Assembly: GCA_009780985.1 (NCBI GenBank)
Contig: WQYZ01000014.1
Location: forward strand, 1-42,320
Length of the DNA stretch: 42,320 bases
Direction of reading: 5' to 3'
Source of the DNA: Oscillospiraceae bacterium
GTDB taxonomy: Bacteria > Bacillota > Clostridia > Oscillospirales > WRJC01
This document shows positions 16,172 through 24,364 of the stretch, one piece after another (positions within the stretch are counted from its first letter, which is position 1; every line of letters starts with the position of its first letter). The notes under the pieces were generated by a model, which worked only from the letters and a program-made list of their open reading frames with translations, ran no database searches and was not told the DNA's origin. The position numbers were made by a program, and so were the translations under genes.

Positions 16172-19100
16172 TTATTTTTTTACGGAGATTTTTCTTTTTA
16201 TTATTACTGCGCATATTCCCATGACTGCGATCATAAACATAATCAGCATTGTGTTATCGCCGGTTTGGGGATTAAGCTTTGCTTCTTCAGGAGCCAGTGT
16301 CGCCAACGGCACGCTTGCCTCTATGAATGTCGATTCTACAGTCCCTTCCTCTTCAGGAGCCAGTGTCGCCAACGGCACGCTTGCGTCGGTTATACTTTCC
16401 GTGGATTCCTCTGTGGTGACGGGTTCGGTAGTCGGCTCAACTGTCGTCGCTTCAGTAGACGGTTCAGTGACAGGAACAGTAGTCTTTTCAGGATATACCG
16501 GATTGCCCGTCGGTGTTATGCCGTCTGCTGGTGTATTATCGACTGGTGTGTCTTGCGGGATGATTATAATGTTGGGTTCATCGGGTATTATGTACGGTTT
16601 GTCAGAAGGAGTTGTTACATTAACCGAACTTGACTTTGTAATATTATTCCCGTATGTTATTGTCGCAGTGTTGACATATGTGCTGTTTGTGTTAAGCGTA
16701 CCTGTTGTATAATACAGCGTGATAGTTTTGTCAGCGTCTATACCTATACTCGTCGGTATTGTTCCCAGTTTATCCGTAATATCAGTATTCGAGGTTCCGT
16801 TACTGAAAATATCTGTCAATGTAAAATCTATTGCCATATTGCCGTTGTTTGTTATTGTTATTTCATACACGGCGCGGCGGTTGTTGAGCGGTAACGAAAG
16901 AGTAGTAGGCTGGAATGTATATTTGCTGTAGTCCGAACCATTAGCAGTAGTGTATTGAGCAACTTGTTTTGTTATTGCAAGTTCGGGATTTACGATTACG
17001 GACGCTGTATCCGAATCGTGTTTGGAGTCAATTATATCGCTGTCGTCAGCGGTAATTGCCGCTACGTTATCCCATGTTTCCTGGTCTGTTGTGTTGTTGT
17101 TTATCACCTTTGCTGTCGCATATATTATTACAGTGGTTGGCGTTGTCGCTTGTGCAGCTCCGTCAATCTCAATTGATGTCGGGTCAGTCAAATTCAGATA
17201 ATCTTCATCTGCGAGATCTGTGCCGTTGAAAATATCTGACAATTTTACTGTTCCGCCGGCTAAACCTGTGTTGGTAAGAGTAATTTTGAACAGCGCGGTG
17301 TCGCCGGAATTGAGAGTCGTGCTATCATGCCAATCTGTATAATTTTCATAATCATTTATATCATTATATTGGGCTGATACAGCTTCATAACTGTCTGCCG
17401 CAACTTTTTTTGTTATGCTAACGAATGCCTTGTTCGGAGAAACTACAGGGGACTGTATAACTGCGATGGGCACTTCAAGGCTTGTAGCGTCAAATTCCTT
17501 AGCCCCTACATATCCGACTGCGCTTGCCGTATTGGTATATGTAGCATAATCGTTATCAGGTTCGTCCAAGTTTTCCGGAATTGCAGACAGAGTTGCTTGA
17601 TAGTAGAAAGTTTGTGATTCGTGTGTTGCAGCTGTAAGGGTTCCGATTGCTATTCCATAGCCGTTTACTTTTCCGGAGTTATAATTATTGTCTGTGTATG
17701 TTGTTGTATCGGTAACCCATGCGCCGCCGGTAACTGTTCCGTTTGTCGGAGGCGTTATGCCGTCTTCCGTCAAAACTACGCCTGTTAAATCGACGTTGCC
17801 GGAATTTCTGACTACTATTTTGTATACAACTTTTTGTTCAGTCGCAACGTCCGGGTCGAGCGTAACTACTGCATCAGCAGGATCAACTATTGTTTTTGTT
17901 ACGGTCAATCCTGCATCTTTGACGTCAACTGTCACATCGCCGTCTTTTATATTGTTATCTTTATCGGTAGCGGTTGCCGTATTTTGATATGTTCCAGCTT
18001 TATCAAAAGTTACCGTGTAATAGAATACTGTTGTACCGCCATTTTTAGTTACGGACACATCTGTTGGGGCGGTCGTAGTACCACCTATAGAGTCTAACCA
18101 TGCGCCGCCTGAAATAGAATCCGTAATATCGACTGTTGCGTCTGCGTCGCCGTCATTCTTCACTGTGATTTTATACAGTACAGTGACTTCTTCGTTACTG
18201 TCCAACACAAATGTTGGAATTGGCGCAGTACTGTCTATCCAATTCGTATAGTCTCCGATATTCTTTGCACTGTCGTAAGGGTCTGCGGACACTTCTTTTG
18301 TCACGGTTATATCGGGTTTGGGAACCGGCTGCGGTGTCGTATCTATAACAGTAAAACTTGCTTCTGCTGATAAGGTATCACTTGGATACCCATTGTTTTC
18401 TATTATCGTCGCCGTGTTTGTATATGTATCAAGTTCATTTCCTATCGGCACTATGTAATAGAATGGTTCAGAACTACCTGCGGCTACATCAAATTGAGTC
18501 AAAGGACTATTATTGCTATACCATGTGCCGTTCAGTTCAGTTATCCCGTCCGATGCTAATGTTTTATCTGATAATATAACATTTTTCGCATCTACTATTG
18601 TATTATTGCTGACTGTTATTTTAAATAAAGCGTAATCATCTGTCGTATATCCGTCTTTTAAATCAAAAGTCCAAGAATTGTCCCAATCACTTGTATTTGT
18701 CAAATTTGATAAATTGATGCTTGATGTATATACGCCTTTGTAAATATCTTTTGTTATGCCTAAATTAGGCACGAATTCTCCCTTGATAGTCCATACCTGA
18801 TTGAAATCTTGTGCCCCGGGTTTATTAAGATGGAAAACATAGTAGCCGTCTATAGGGGCTTGATCTGGCTTTTCAATTTTAAAATCATAATATGAAGAAT
18901 TTTCCTGAGCTGTGACTACAAGAGTTTTAAAATCACTAAATAGACTTGCGTCGATTTTAAGGTAACTTTCTTTGTCACTGGTGCCGACCCAAGCAAAGTA
19001 TATTTTAGGGAAATCCGCGCTGTGCGCATTAGATGGTATACTTTGCCCCGAAGAATTGTTGCGTTCTGTATTTTGTATTCCATTTAAATCTATAGCAACG

Positions 19101-19246
19101 GCTGGATCGGAAATGTCATTCCATGTTATATCAGCCGCAGAAACAGCTAACATTGTAAAAGGCAATACGCCGAACGACATTATTATTGCTAAAACTAAAG
19201 AAATAATCCTATTTGAAATTCTTTTCATTATTTTCGTTGTTTTCAT
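16172..19246 (-). CDS. Sortase-anchored surface protein with DUF11-type repeats
   Basis: A 1024-residue cell-wall protein. The N-terminus is a signal peptide (basic MKTTKIMKRISNR, then IISLVLAIIMSFGVLPF, cleavage near AVSA-AD). Several repeated beta-sandwich domains of DUF11/isopeptide-like type follow, each with an ALFKITVTN or VYEITITNNGN-like strand and a NTATIT-like end; units begin near residues 175, 305, 440, 620 and 770. A Pro/Thr/Glu linker follows. The C-terminus has NPQTGDN, a hydrophobic helix (MLIMFMIAVMGICAVII) and KRKISVKK, a typical sorting signal (xPxTG variant). The motif ASVPLATLAPEE occurs twice. AGGAG lies 7 bases before the ATG. An adhesin or S-layer-like role is inferred. 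Confidence 0.88.
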   Translation of the reverse strand: MKTTKIMKRISNRIISLVLAIIMSFGVLPFTMLAVSAADITWNDISDPAVAIDLNGIQNTERNNSSGQSIPSNAHSADFPKIYFAWVGTSDKESYLKIDASLFSDFKTLVVTAQENSSYYDFKIEKPDQAPIDGYYVFHLNKPGAQDFNQVWTIKGEFVPNLGITKDIYKGVYTSSINLSNLTNTSDWDNSWTFDLKDGYTTDDYALFKITVSNNTIVDAKNVILSDKTLASDGITELNGTWYSNNSPLTQFDVAAGSSEPFYYIVPIGNELDTYTNTATIIENNGYPSDTLSAEASFTVIDTTPQPVPKPDITVTKEVSADPYDSAKNIGDYTNWIDSTAPIPTFVLDSNEEVTVLYKITVKNDGDADATVDITDSISGGAWLDSIGGTTTAPTDVSVTKNGGTTVFYYTVTFDKAGTYQNTATATDKDNNIKDGDVTVDVKDAGLTVTKTIVDPADAVVTLDPDVATEQKVVYKIVVRNSGNVDLTGVVLTEDGITPPTNGTVTGGAWVTDTTTYTDNNYNSGKVNGYGIAIGTLTAATHESQTFYYQATLSAIPENLDEPDNDYATYTNTASAVGYVGAKEFDATSLEVPIAVIQSPVVSPNKAFVSITKKVAADSYEAVSAQYNDINDYENYTDWHDSTTLNSGDTALFKITLTNTGLAGGTVKLSDIFNGTDLADEDYLNLTDPTSIEIDGAAQATTPTTVIIYATAKVINNNTTDQETWDNVAAITADDSDIIDSKHDSDTASVIVNPELAITKQVAQYTTANGSDYSKYTFQPTTLSLPLNNRRAVYEITITNNGNMAIDFTLTDIFSNGTSNTDITDKLGTIPTSIGIDADKTITLYYTTGTLNTNSTYVNTATITYGNNITKSSSVNVTTPSDKPYIIPDEPNIIIIPQDTPVDNTPADGITPTGNPVYPEKTTVPVTEPSTEATTVEPTTEPVTTEESTESITDASVPLATLAPEEEGTVESTFIEASVPLATLAPEEAKLNPQTGDNTMLIMFMIAVMGICAVIIKRKISVKK
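16284..16384 (-). repeat. 35-bp direct repeat encoding ASVPLATLAPEE
   Basis: Bases 16284-16318 and 16350-16384 are identical over 35 bp, with a period of 66 bp (22 codons). They lie in the linker just before the sorting signal of the surface protein. Confidence 0.85.
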
Positions 19247-19688
19247 TATTCTGCTCCTTTTTACATATGATTTTGCGATTACGAAATTCCCGGTATATTA
19301 ATTATTTTATATACTTCAGAATATCTCATAATCGAGTAAACGTTTATAATTTTAATATAAAGATTTTTACACTTCTGTTTTTTATACGATTTACTTTTTC
19401 ACATCATTGTATTTTTAACGAAATCAAAACGAAATTTGAAAATTATTTACTTACTAACTATAGTTATAAGTAATCTTTTTTAATTGATCCTCCTTTTTTC
19501 TTTTACATTAATTATTTCTTAAATAATACTATGGCTTGGTATACGGATATTTTGTCACATCTTAAAGTTTTCTTAAATTTTATCTGTGCTTCGTATTTTA
19601 TACCAAAAATTTTCATTTGTCAATAGCTTAAATTAAATTTAAAAAATTATATACAAAAATTTAACTTTTGTTTAAGGTCGGTGACACA
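19247..19688 (-). promoter_or_regulatory. Long AT-rich leader and promoter region of the surface protein gene
   Basis: No gene is seen here. On the minus strand TTGACA (19623-19618), 17 bp and TAAAAT (19600-19595) form a good promoter, giving a leader of over 330 bases. The leader holds an AGGAGG (19494-19489) that is not followed by an ATG, only by a seven-codon frame starting at ATT (19484). It also holds a 27-bp near-perfect inverted repeat (19447-19473): a TAACTATAGTTA palindrome flanked by TTACTTA and TAAGTAA. This could be an operator or an RNA hairpin. Confidence 0.55.
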
Positions 19689-19784
19689 ATGATGAAAACG
19701 ATGAAAAAAGCTGAATATTTTTTATCTATGCACAATAATATTCTATATATGTCAATTAACTGCGGAAAGACGGCGATAATATAA
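19689..19784 (+). CDS. Possible 31-residue leader ORF before ylbJ
   Basis: ATG at 19689 opens a 31-codon frame (MMKTMKKAEYFL and on) that ends at TAA 19782-19784. Its stop overlaps the ATA at 19781 that I take as the ylbJ start (ATAA, analogous to an ATGA overlap). The ribosome-binding site is weak. It may be a coupling peptide, or chance. Confidence 0.3.
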   Translation: MMKTMKKAEYFLSMHNNILYMSINCGKTAII

Positions 19785-20956
19785 AAAAAATAAAAAATAT
19801 TTTATTCTCTGTTTTTGTAGTAATATTTATAGCGTATATAATAAAATTCCCGAAAGAATCGTCTGCGATTTTAATAGACGGATTGAAATTATGCTATCTT
19901 GTGATAATTCCCGTGATTTTTCCGTTTTTGATATTTTCAAGACTGCTTATGCGTTCGTCTTTATTTAAATTTATAGGGCGTATATTAAATAAACCTGCGG
20001 AGGTTTTATTCGGCATATCCGGATTATATACAAATGCTTTTCTTGTTGGCAGTCTGTTGGGATTCCCTATGGGAGCCAAAACTGTCAGGGATATTTATTT
20101 ATCGGATAAACCTGATAAATCAAATAAAAATCAGGCTGAAAGGACGCTTGCGTTCTGTAATAACTGTAGCATATCTTTTGTTGTTTCGGTTGCGGGAATG
20201 GCTGTATTTAAAAGCGTCACTGTGGGATTTATACTTTTTTTTATACAGATAATTTCAGCTTTTGTCACGGGAATTATTGTGAAATTTGTTTTCCCGCCGC
20301 CGCACTCAATGATTAAAAGACTAACTGGGAAAATTCAAAAAACCGACGTAAACCTCTCCGAAATTACAGAAATAATCTCCGAGTCCGTAAACGGCATTTT
20401 GAATATCTGCGGGATAGTGCTGTTCTTTTTTATTCTGATAAATATAACCGCCGGTTATTTTAAAATATTCGGCATATTTGACTCGAATTCTGTGAAAACG
20501 GCTGTGTCGGGAATATTTGAAGTGAGTTCAGGAATATATTCTCTTGTAAATTTTAAATTAAGTATTTATTGCAAATTAATGTTGTCGTCCGCAATATTAG
20601 GCTGGTCGGGACTTTCCGTACACTTCCAGATAAAATATATTTTAAAAGATACTGATTTATCTTTAAAACCCTACTTTACAGGAAAGATTTTTCATGTTAT
20701 AATATCTGTATTGATAACTATTATAACTTTCGGATTCCTGCCCGCGGAAAAAATATGCGCCGCCGTTTATTATAATTACTACAATACGGATAACTTCCGA
20801 GCAACGCTCGGTTTAAAAGAGTATATTAATTATCTTGCCGTTCAGGGTATTGTCACTGCGGCTGTTATCGTTTCGATTTTGATTACTGTGCTTGTATTTT
20901 ATATTTATGAAAAATATAAGAATCCTAAAAATTTAAAAAGTAAAATAAGTAAATAA
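19781..20956 (+). CDS. ylbJ: Sporulation integral membrane protein YlbJ
   Basis: YlbJ is a polytopic membrane protein of the nucleoside-transporter gate type, required for heat-resistant spores and, in B. subtilis, for cortex formation under sigma-E. The sequence has at least eight hydrophobic segments and the family blocks PVIFPFLIFSRLL, LVGSLLGFPMGAKTVRD, ERTLAFCNNCSISFVVSVAG and LGWSGLSVHFQIKYIL. The first canonical start, TTG 19883, would cut off the first membrane helix. Upstream, in frame, KNILFSVFVVIFIAYIIKF matches the usual N-terminal helix. No ATG, GTG or TTG lies in that segment. ATA 19781 is 11 bases after GGAAAG and gives MKKIKNILFSVFVV, so I propose it; a sequencing error is the alternative. 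It heads a plus-strand group with a Cys-rich protein and mscL. Confidence 0.8.
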   Translation: MKKIKNILFSVFVVIFIAYIIKFPKESSAILIDGLKLCYLVIIPVIFPFLIFSRLLMRSSLFKFIGRILNKPAEVLFGISGLYTNAFLVGSLLGFPMGAKTVRDIYLSDKPDKSNKNQAERTLAFCNNCSISFVVSVAGMAVFKSVTVGFILFFIQIISAFVTGIIVKFVFPPPHSMIKRLTGKIQKTDVNLSEITEIISESVNGILNICGIVLFFFILINITAGYFKIFGIFDSNSVKTAVSGIFEVSSGIYSLVNFKLSIYCKLMLSSAILGWSGLSVHFQIKYILKDTDLSLKPYFTGKIFHVIISVLITIITFGFLPAEKICAAVYYNYYNTDNFRATLGLKEYINYLAVQGIVTAAVIVSILITVLVFYIYEKYKNPKNLKSKISK

Positions 20957-21012
20957 ATTTAATATATAAAACACGCTTTGCGGGTTTATGGAAGTGGAGA
21001 TTAAGTATTATT

Positions 21013-21216
21013 ATGGATGAACATATTATAGAAAAAAAATGCTGCTATTGCGAAAACGCCATAGCAATAAAAGAAACCAGAGGATACATATGCAATAAAA
21101 AGGGAATTGTGACGTATAATTTTTCATGCAAAAAATTTTCTTTTGACCCTCTTAAACTGTCGCCTATGCTTCCGGCAAAGACTTTGCAGTTCTCGCCGGA
21201 CGATTTTAAAATTTGA
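21013..21216 (+). CDS. Small cysteine-rich protein
   Basis: A 67-residue protein with CCYC (residues 10-13), C27 and C39, in the order CC..C, YICNKKG, FSCKKFSFDPLK. This four-cysteine layout suggests a zinc knuckle or small metal site. Similar short proteins with an ICKKKG...CKKFKYDPLK pattern are, to my memory, common in Clostridia, and none has a known function. GGAG lies 13 bases before the ATG. It is 56 bases after ylbJ and 40 bases before mscL, so it is probably cotranscribed with both. Confidence 0.75.
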   Translation: MDEHIIEKKCCYCENAIAIKETRGYICNKKGIVTYNFSCKKFSFDPLKLSPMLPAKTLQFSPDDFKI

Positions 21217-21256
21217 ACAAAAAATAAAATCACAGAAATTATAGAAAGGGAAAAAT

Positions 21257-21757
21257 ATGGGTAAAATGCTGAAAGAGTTTAAAGATTTCGCACTAAAAGG
21301 AAATGTAGTCGATATGGCTGTAGGCGTGGTCATAGGCGGAGCTTTCGGGAAAATAGTCACGTCTTTAGTCAACGATATAATTATGCCTGTTATAACTATT
21401 TTTACGGGAAATATAGATTACACGAATCTGTTTGTATCCCTCGACGGGCAGAAATACGCCACTTTAGCCGACGCGCAAGCGGCCGGAGCGGCAACTTTGA
21501 ATTACGGCTCATTTATAAACAACATCATAAACTTTTTGATTATTGCGATTTCTATTTTTATAGTAATAAGGCAGATGTCTAAAATTCAAAAGGGAATAAC
21601 AAAAAAGAAAGGCAAAGAAGTTCCGCCTCCCGCACCGACGACAAAAGAATGCCCGTTCTGCAAATCTACGATACATATCGACGCCGTAAAATGCCCGAAC
21701 TGCACGTCGGACCAGCCTCTGCCGCCCGCCGAACCTGAAAATACACCAGCGATTTAG
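21257..21757 (+). CDS. mscL: Large-conductance mechanosensitive channel with C-terminal zinc ribbon
   Basis: MscL opens under membrane tension to release solutes on hypo-osmotic shock. The 166-residue protein has the N-terminal amphipathic helix and TM1 ([20 protein letters not shown]), the [11 protein letters not shown] block, a periplasmic loop and TM2 ([20 protein letters not shown]). After about residue 115 it carries a clostridial-type extension: a Pro-rich linker, then a zinc ribbon with CPFC and CPNC pairs. This replaces the usual short cytoplasmic helix bundle. The ribbon's role is unknown. GGG lies 8 bases before the ATG. Confidence 0.95.
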   Translation: MGKMLKEFKDFALKGNVVDMAVGVVIGGAFGKIVTSLVNDIIMPVITIFTGNIDYTNLFVSLDGQKYATLADAQAAGAATLNYGSFINNIINFLIIAISIFIVIRQMSKIQKGITKKKGKEVPPPAPTTKECPFCKSTIHIDAVKCPNCTSDQPLPPAEPENTPAI

Positions 21758-21871
21758 GCTATAAAACCTTAATTGTAAAAATTTATAAGTATCGAAGAAA
21801 TAAACAAAGTGACTAAATTTGACAAAATAAGCAGAAAATTTTATAATATGCAGGAGGAAAAACAACTAATT

Positions 21872-22408
21872 ATGGAAATATTCATGGAAATGTCAACATC
21901 AGCCAGACACAATAAATTAGCGGGAACATTTTTTAGCAGAATAATAAACTTGTTAGAAAAAAAAGAAGTATATGCCTTGCATGAAGAAGGCGCACTTGTT
22001 TACTGGGGCGAGAAAAAAGAACTGGATTTTATAAGATTAGTAGATATAAATGAAATAGAAGATGTCAATAAATTTACAACAGAAATAATACATGATTTAA
22101 ATTATGTTCAACCCGACTTTTTCATGTTCAAGAAAAATCCGTATTTGCATAATAAAAGAGAAACAAAAATAGCGGGTTGTCCTGATTTGATAGTTGAAGT
22201 GTGGTCTGATGATAATACCACATTTGACAGAAAAATTAAATTTGGTTTATATTCAAGCAGTCCGATAACAGAACATTGGTATATAGAACAAAATTCAAAT
22301 GAGGTCGTTTGTTATTACGGTGATAATAGGCTTGAAAATCAATCTTTGATGAATGTGCTTGTAACGCGCGACGGACTGAAATTTGATTTGCGTTATTTGG
22401 CATTATAA
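21872..22408 (+). CDS. Uma2-family (DUF820) PD-(D/E)XK nuclease-like protein
   Basis: The frame is open from 21809, but AGGAGG at 21852-21857 points to ATG 21872 (14-base spacing) and gives 178 residues. ATG 21848 is possible but has no ribosome-binding site. The core matches the Uma2/DUF820 fold: QPDFFMF supplies the first Asp, GCPDLIVEVWS the Asp/Glu strand, a downstream Lys lies in TFDRKIKFGLY, and EHWYIEQNSNEVVCYY is the conserved end (usually eYWivdp). These proteins are nuclease-like, often present in many copies, and their role is not known. No partner methylase lies nearby, so a restriction role is not supported. Confidence 0.75.
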   Translation: MEIFMEMSTSARHNKLAGTFFSRIINLLEKKEVYALHEEGALVYWGEKKELDFIRLVDINEIEDVNKFTTEIIHDLNYVQPDFFMFKKNPYLHNKRETKIAGCPDLIVEVWSDDNTTFDRKIKFGLYSSSPITEHWYIEQNSNEVVCYYGDNRLENQSLMNVLVTRDGLKFDLRYLAL

Positions 22409-22450
22409 AATGCGGAGTATTTATATTAACGGTGAAAGGAGAATCGGAAA

Positions 22451-22639
22451 ATGAAAGCTAAAGCCATTATTATTATAAGCATTATCATTGGACTAATAAC
22501 TATTGCATTAGCTTGGCTCAGCTCAAGCGAAAGTATTGGTATTGAGTTGCCCTTTTATATTTGGGCGGCACCTTCTGTTTTGTGGTGCTGTGTTTTTCTA
22601 CCAATTATAGTGAGTAAAAAGAAAGATTCTGATAAATAA
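22451..22639 (+). CDS. Small two-helix membrane protein
   Basis: A 62-residue hydrophobic protein with two predicted membrane helices: AIIIISIIIGLITIALAWL (about 5-23) and a second at about 35-56 (YIWAAPSVLWCCVFLPIIV), and a basic tail (SKKKDSDK). AAAGGAG stands before the ATG at 22451. No family is recognised. Confidence 0.65.
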   Translation: MKAKAIIIISIIIGLITIALAWLSSSESIGIELPFYIWAAPSVLWCCVFLPIIVSKKKDSDK

Positions 22640-22730
22640 TAACGGATATTTGGCGATACCATAGTGTAAGCATTTTGCAAGATTATAAAATTTATAATCA
22701 ATAGTAAAAGAAATAAAGGAGTTGATAAAA

Positions 22731-22994
22731 GTGGTGCCAAAAATAAATATAAAGCTGTTCGCTACGTTCAGAGAAAGTGGAGCTGTTGGGGAAGAAAATG
22801 CAAAAACTCTTGACGAAATTGGGAGTAGTCTTACCCCATTCATGCAAAAGCGGTTATTTAATAAGCCATTAAAAATGCAGATAGCCGGAAAAAGAATTTT
22901 TAACATCGGAGATAAGTATTATCTTGCAGAAAAGTATAGCAAACTTCCGATTGAGAAACTTTTGGATATGTTTAAGAGTGAAGAAGAACAATAA
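22731..22994 (+). CDS. Small hypothetical protein
   Basis: An 87-residue basic protein. The start is GTG 22731, with AGGAG (22717-22721) 9 bases upstream; the TTG at 22722 abuts the ribosome-binding site and is unlikely. The product begins MVPKINIKLFATFRESG and ends in EKLLDMFKSEEEQ. No motif is recognised. A loose hairpin (GTTACG-ACCA paired with TGGT-CGTAAC, 22998-23028) follows the stop but has no U-tract. Confidence 0.55.
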   Translation: MVPKINIKLFATFRESGAVGEENAKTLDEIGSSLTPFMQKRLFNKPLKMQIAGKRIFNIGDKYYLAEKYSKLPIEKLLDMFKSEEEQ

Positions 22995-23105
22995 TACAAG
23001 TTACGACCATTTATCATTGGTCAGCGTAACAAATAAGCATTTTATTCGGCGGAATCAAAAATCAAATGTAAAAATTAAATATAAAAAAAAGAGGGATGAA
23101 ACCAC

Positions 23106-24161
23106 ATAAACAATTTCGACAAAAAATATATGCGCGGCGTAAATCTCGGAGGCTGGCTGTCGCAGTACAACGGTAAATTAAAAATAGGCGACGCGCATTT
23201 CGACAGTTTTATCACAGAAAAAGATATAGAGCAAATCGCAGATTGGGGACTCGACCATATCAGACTTCCCGTAGATTATATGATTTTTGAGAGCGACGAC
23301 AGACCGGGATATTATGATGAAACTGCGTTGGGCTATATTGACAGATGTATAGACTGGTGCAAAAAGCGCGGCTTAAATCTTATAATAGATTTACACCACG
23401 CTCCGGGATTCAGTTTTCACACGCTTGCCACAAACAGCCTTTTCACGGATGAAAAGATGCAGCAGCGTATGATTGATATTTGGGTAAATTTCGCGCAAAG
23501 ATATATAAACGAGGGCGACAATTTAAGTTTTGAGCTTATGAATGAAATCGTCGAGCCGGATTCCACGCGCTGGAACGCTCTTGCCGCGAAAATAGTGGCA
23601 AAAATACGCGAAGTTGACAAGACGAGAATTATATTAATCGGCGGAAATCATTACAACGCCGTTTCGGCTTTGAAAGATATAGCGATAATCCCGGACGACG
23701 ATTATATTGTCTATAATTTTCACTTCTATGAGCCAATGCTGCTGACTCACCAAATGGCAAGCTGGAATAAAATGAACATGGATTATGGTTTAAAGCCCCT
23801 GTATCCGTCGGTATTCCCAGGCGTGGGTGAATTTATTGCAAAACATCCGGAATATTCTTATTTAAAGGAATTTGACGGTCTTTATGTAGATATTGAAAAT
23901 CTGAAAAAATATCTGAAGCCCGCGCTTGAGTTCAGGAAGAACCACCCGGACAAGACGTTGTATTGCGGGGAATACGGGGTTATTGACGTCGCCGATCCGC
24001 AGAGCCGCAGAAACTGGCACAGGGATTTCAACGATCTTATGGACGAGTATAATATCGGTAGAGCCGTATGGTCGTATAAGTTTATGAATTTCACATTTGT
24101 AAACCGGGACGGCACAGCCGCCGACAGCGAATTGATTGATATAATCAGCGGGAAGAAATAA
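23106..24161 (+). CDS. Glycoside hydrolase family 5 protein (cellulase/endoglucanase-like)
   Basis: A (beta/alpha)8-barrel glycosidase of about 350 residues. It has the GH5 N-terminus RGVNLGGWLSQ, DHIRLPVDY, the LIIDLHHAPG strand, the acid/base FELMNEIV (Glu in NE) and the nucleophile LYCGEYGV (Glu). No signal peptide is seen, so it is probably cytoplasmic and may act on imported oligosaccharides. The first ATG is at 23130 but has no ribosome-binding site and would remove residues normally present (NNFDKKY). ATA 23106 is in frame, 10 bases after GAGGG (23091-23095), and gives MNNFDKKYMRGVNLGGW, so I propose it. A tight leader ORF follows the stop by 19 bases. Confidence 0.88.
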   Translation: MNNFDKKYMRGVNLGGWLSQYNGKLKIGDAHFDSFITEKDIEQIADWGLDHIRLPVDYMIFESDDRPGYYDETALGYIDRCIDWCKKRGLNLIIDLHHAPGFSFHTLATNSLFTDEKMQQRMIDIWVNFAQRYINEGDNLSFELMNEIVEPDSTRWNALAAKIVAKIREVDKTRIILIGGNHYNAVSALKDIAIIPDDDYIVYNFHFYEPMLLTHQMASWNKMNMDYGLKPLYPSVFPGVGEFIAKHPEYSYLKEFDGLYVDIENLKKYLKPALEFRKNHPDKTLYCGEYGVIDVADPQSRRNWHRDFNDLMDEYNIGRAVWSYKFMNFTFVNRDGTAADSELIDIISGKK

Positions 24162-24180
24162 ATATATTGGAGGGAAAAGA

Positions 24181-24243
24181 ATGTTCAGGCAAACACTCTG
24201 GCGAATTATCTCCATACAGAACAGAACCGATTGGATTGGTTAG
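24181..24243 (+). CDS. 20-residue leader peptide before the APH-like gene
   Basis: GGAGGG (24169-24174) lies 6 bases before ATG 24181, and the 20-codon frame ends at TAG 24241 (MFRQTLWRIISIQNRTDWIG). The ribosome-binding site is better than that of several full genes here. Its codons 10-13 form one arm of a perfect 11-bp stem. The layout is that of a regulatory leader peptide. Confidence 0.5.
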   Translation: MFRQTLWRIISIQNRTDWIG

Positions 24244-24360
24244 CGACATCTGTATGGAGAACAAATTAAAGAACTATGTTCTTTGAGTCGCTTACAATCT
24301 GTTGGTTCTTTACAAATTATTCAATCATTTAATTATTTTAAAAAGTAAAAAGGAGCCAAC
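24210..24360 (+). promoter_or_regulatory. Candidate translational attenuator of the APH-like gene
   Basis: Helix A pairs CTCCATACAGA (24210-24220) with TCTGTATGGAG (24249-24259). Helix B pairs AGCGAC (24242-24247) with GTCGCT (24287-24292) and cannot form together with A except as a pseudoknot. Hairpin C is AAAGAAC/GTTCTTT (24268-24284). Helix D pairs AGAACC (24223-24228) with GGTTCT (24304-24309). Helix E pairs GTTGGTTC (24301-24308) with GAGCCAAC (24353-24360, one G-U), which covers half of the AGGAG site of the next gene. D and E share an arm and exclude each other, so ribosome stalling on the leader could switch the downstream site. Confidence 0.5.
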
Positions 24361-24364
24361 AATT

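Noticed and set aside
16107-17176. Plus-strand frames of up to 201 residues opposite the surface protein
   Set aside because: They arise from the low stop frequency opposite Thr/Ala/Val-rich repeats; the first begins inside a terminator.
21872-22408. Uma2-like gene as part of a restriction system
   Set aside because: No methyltransferase of DNA type or specificity subunit lies nearby, and Uma2 proteins are usually solitary.
24249-24310. tRNA-like segment (GGTTCTTTA) before the APH-like gene
   Set aside because: No acceptor stem, anticodon arm or TPsiC loop can be assembled; the complementarity is explained better by the attenuator helices.
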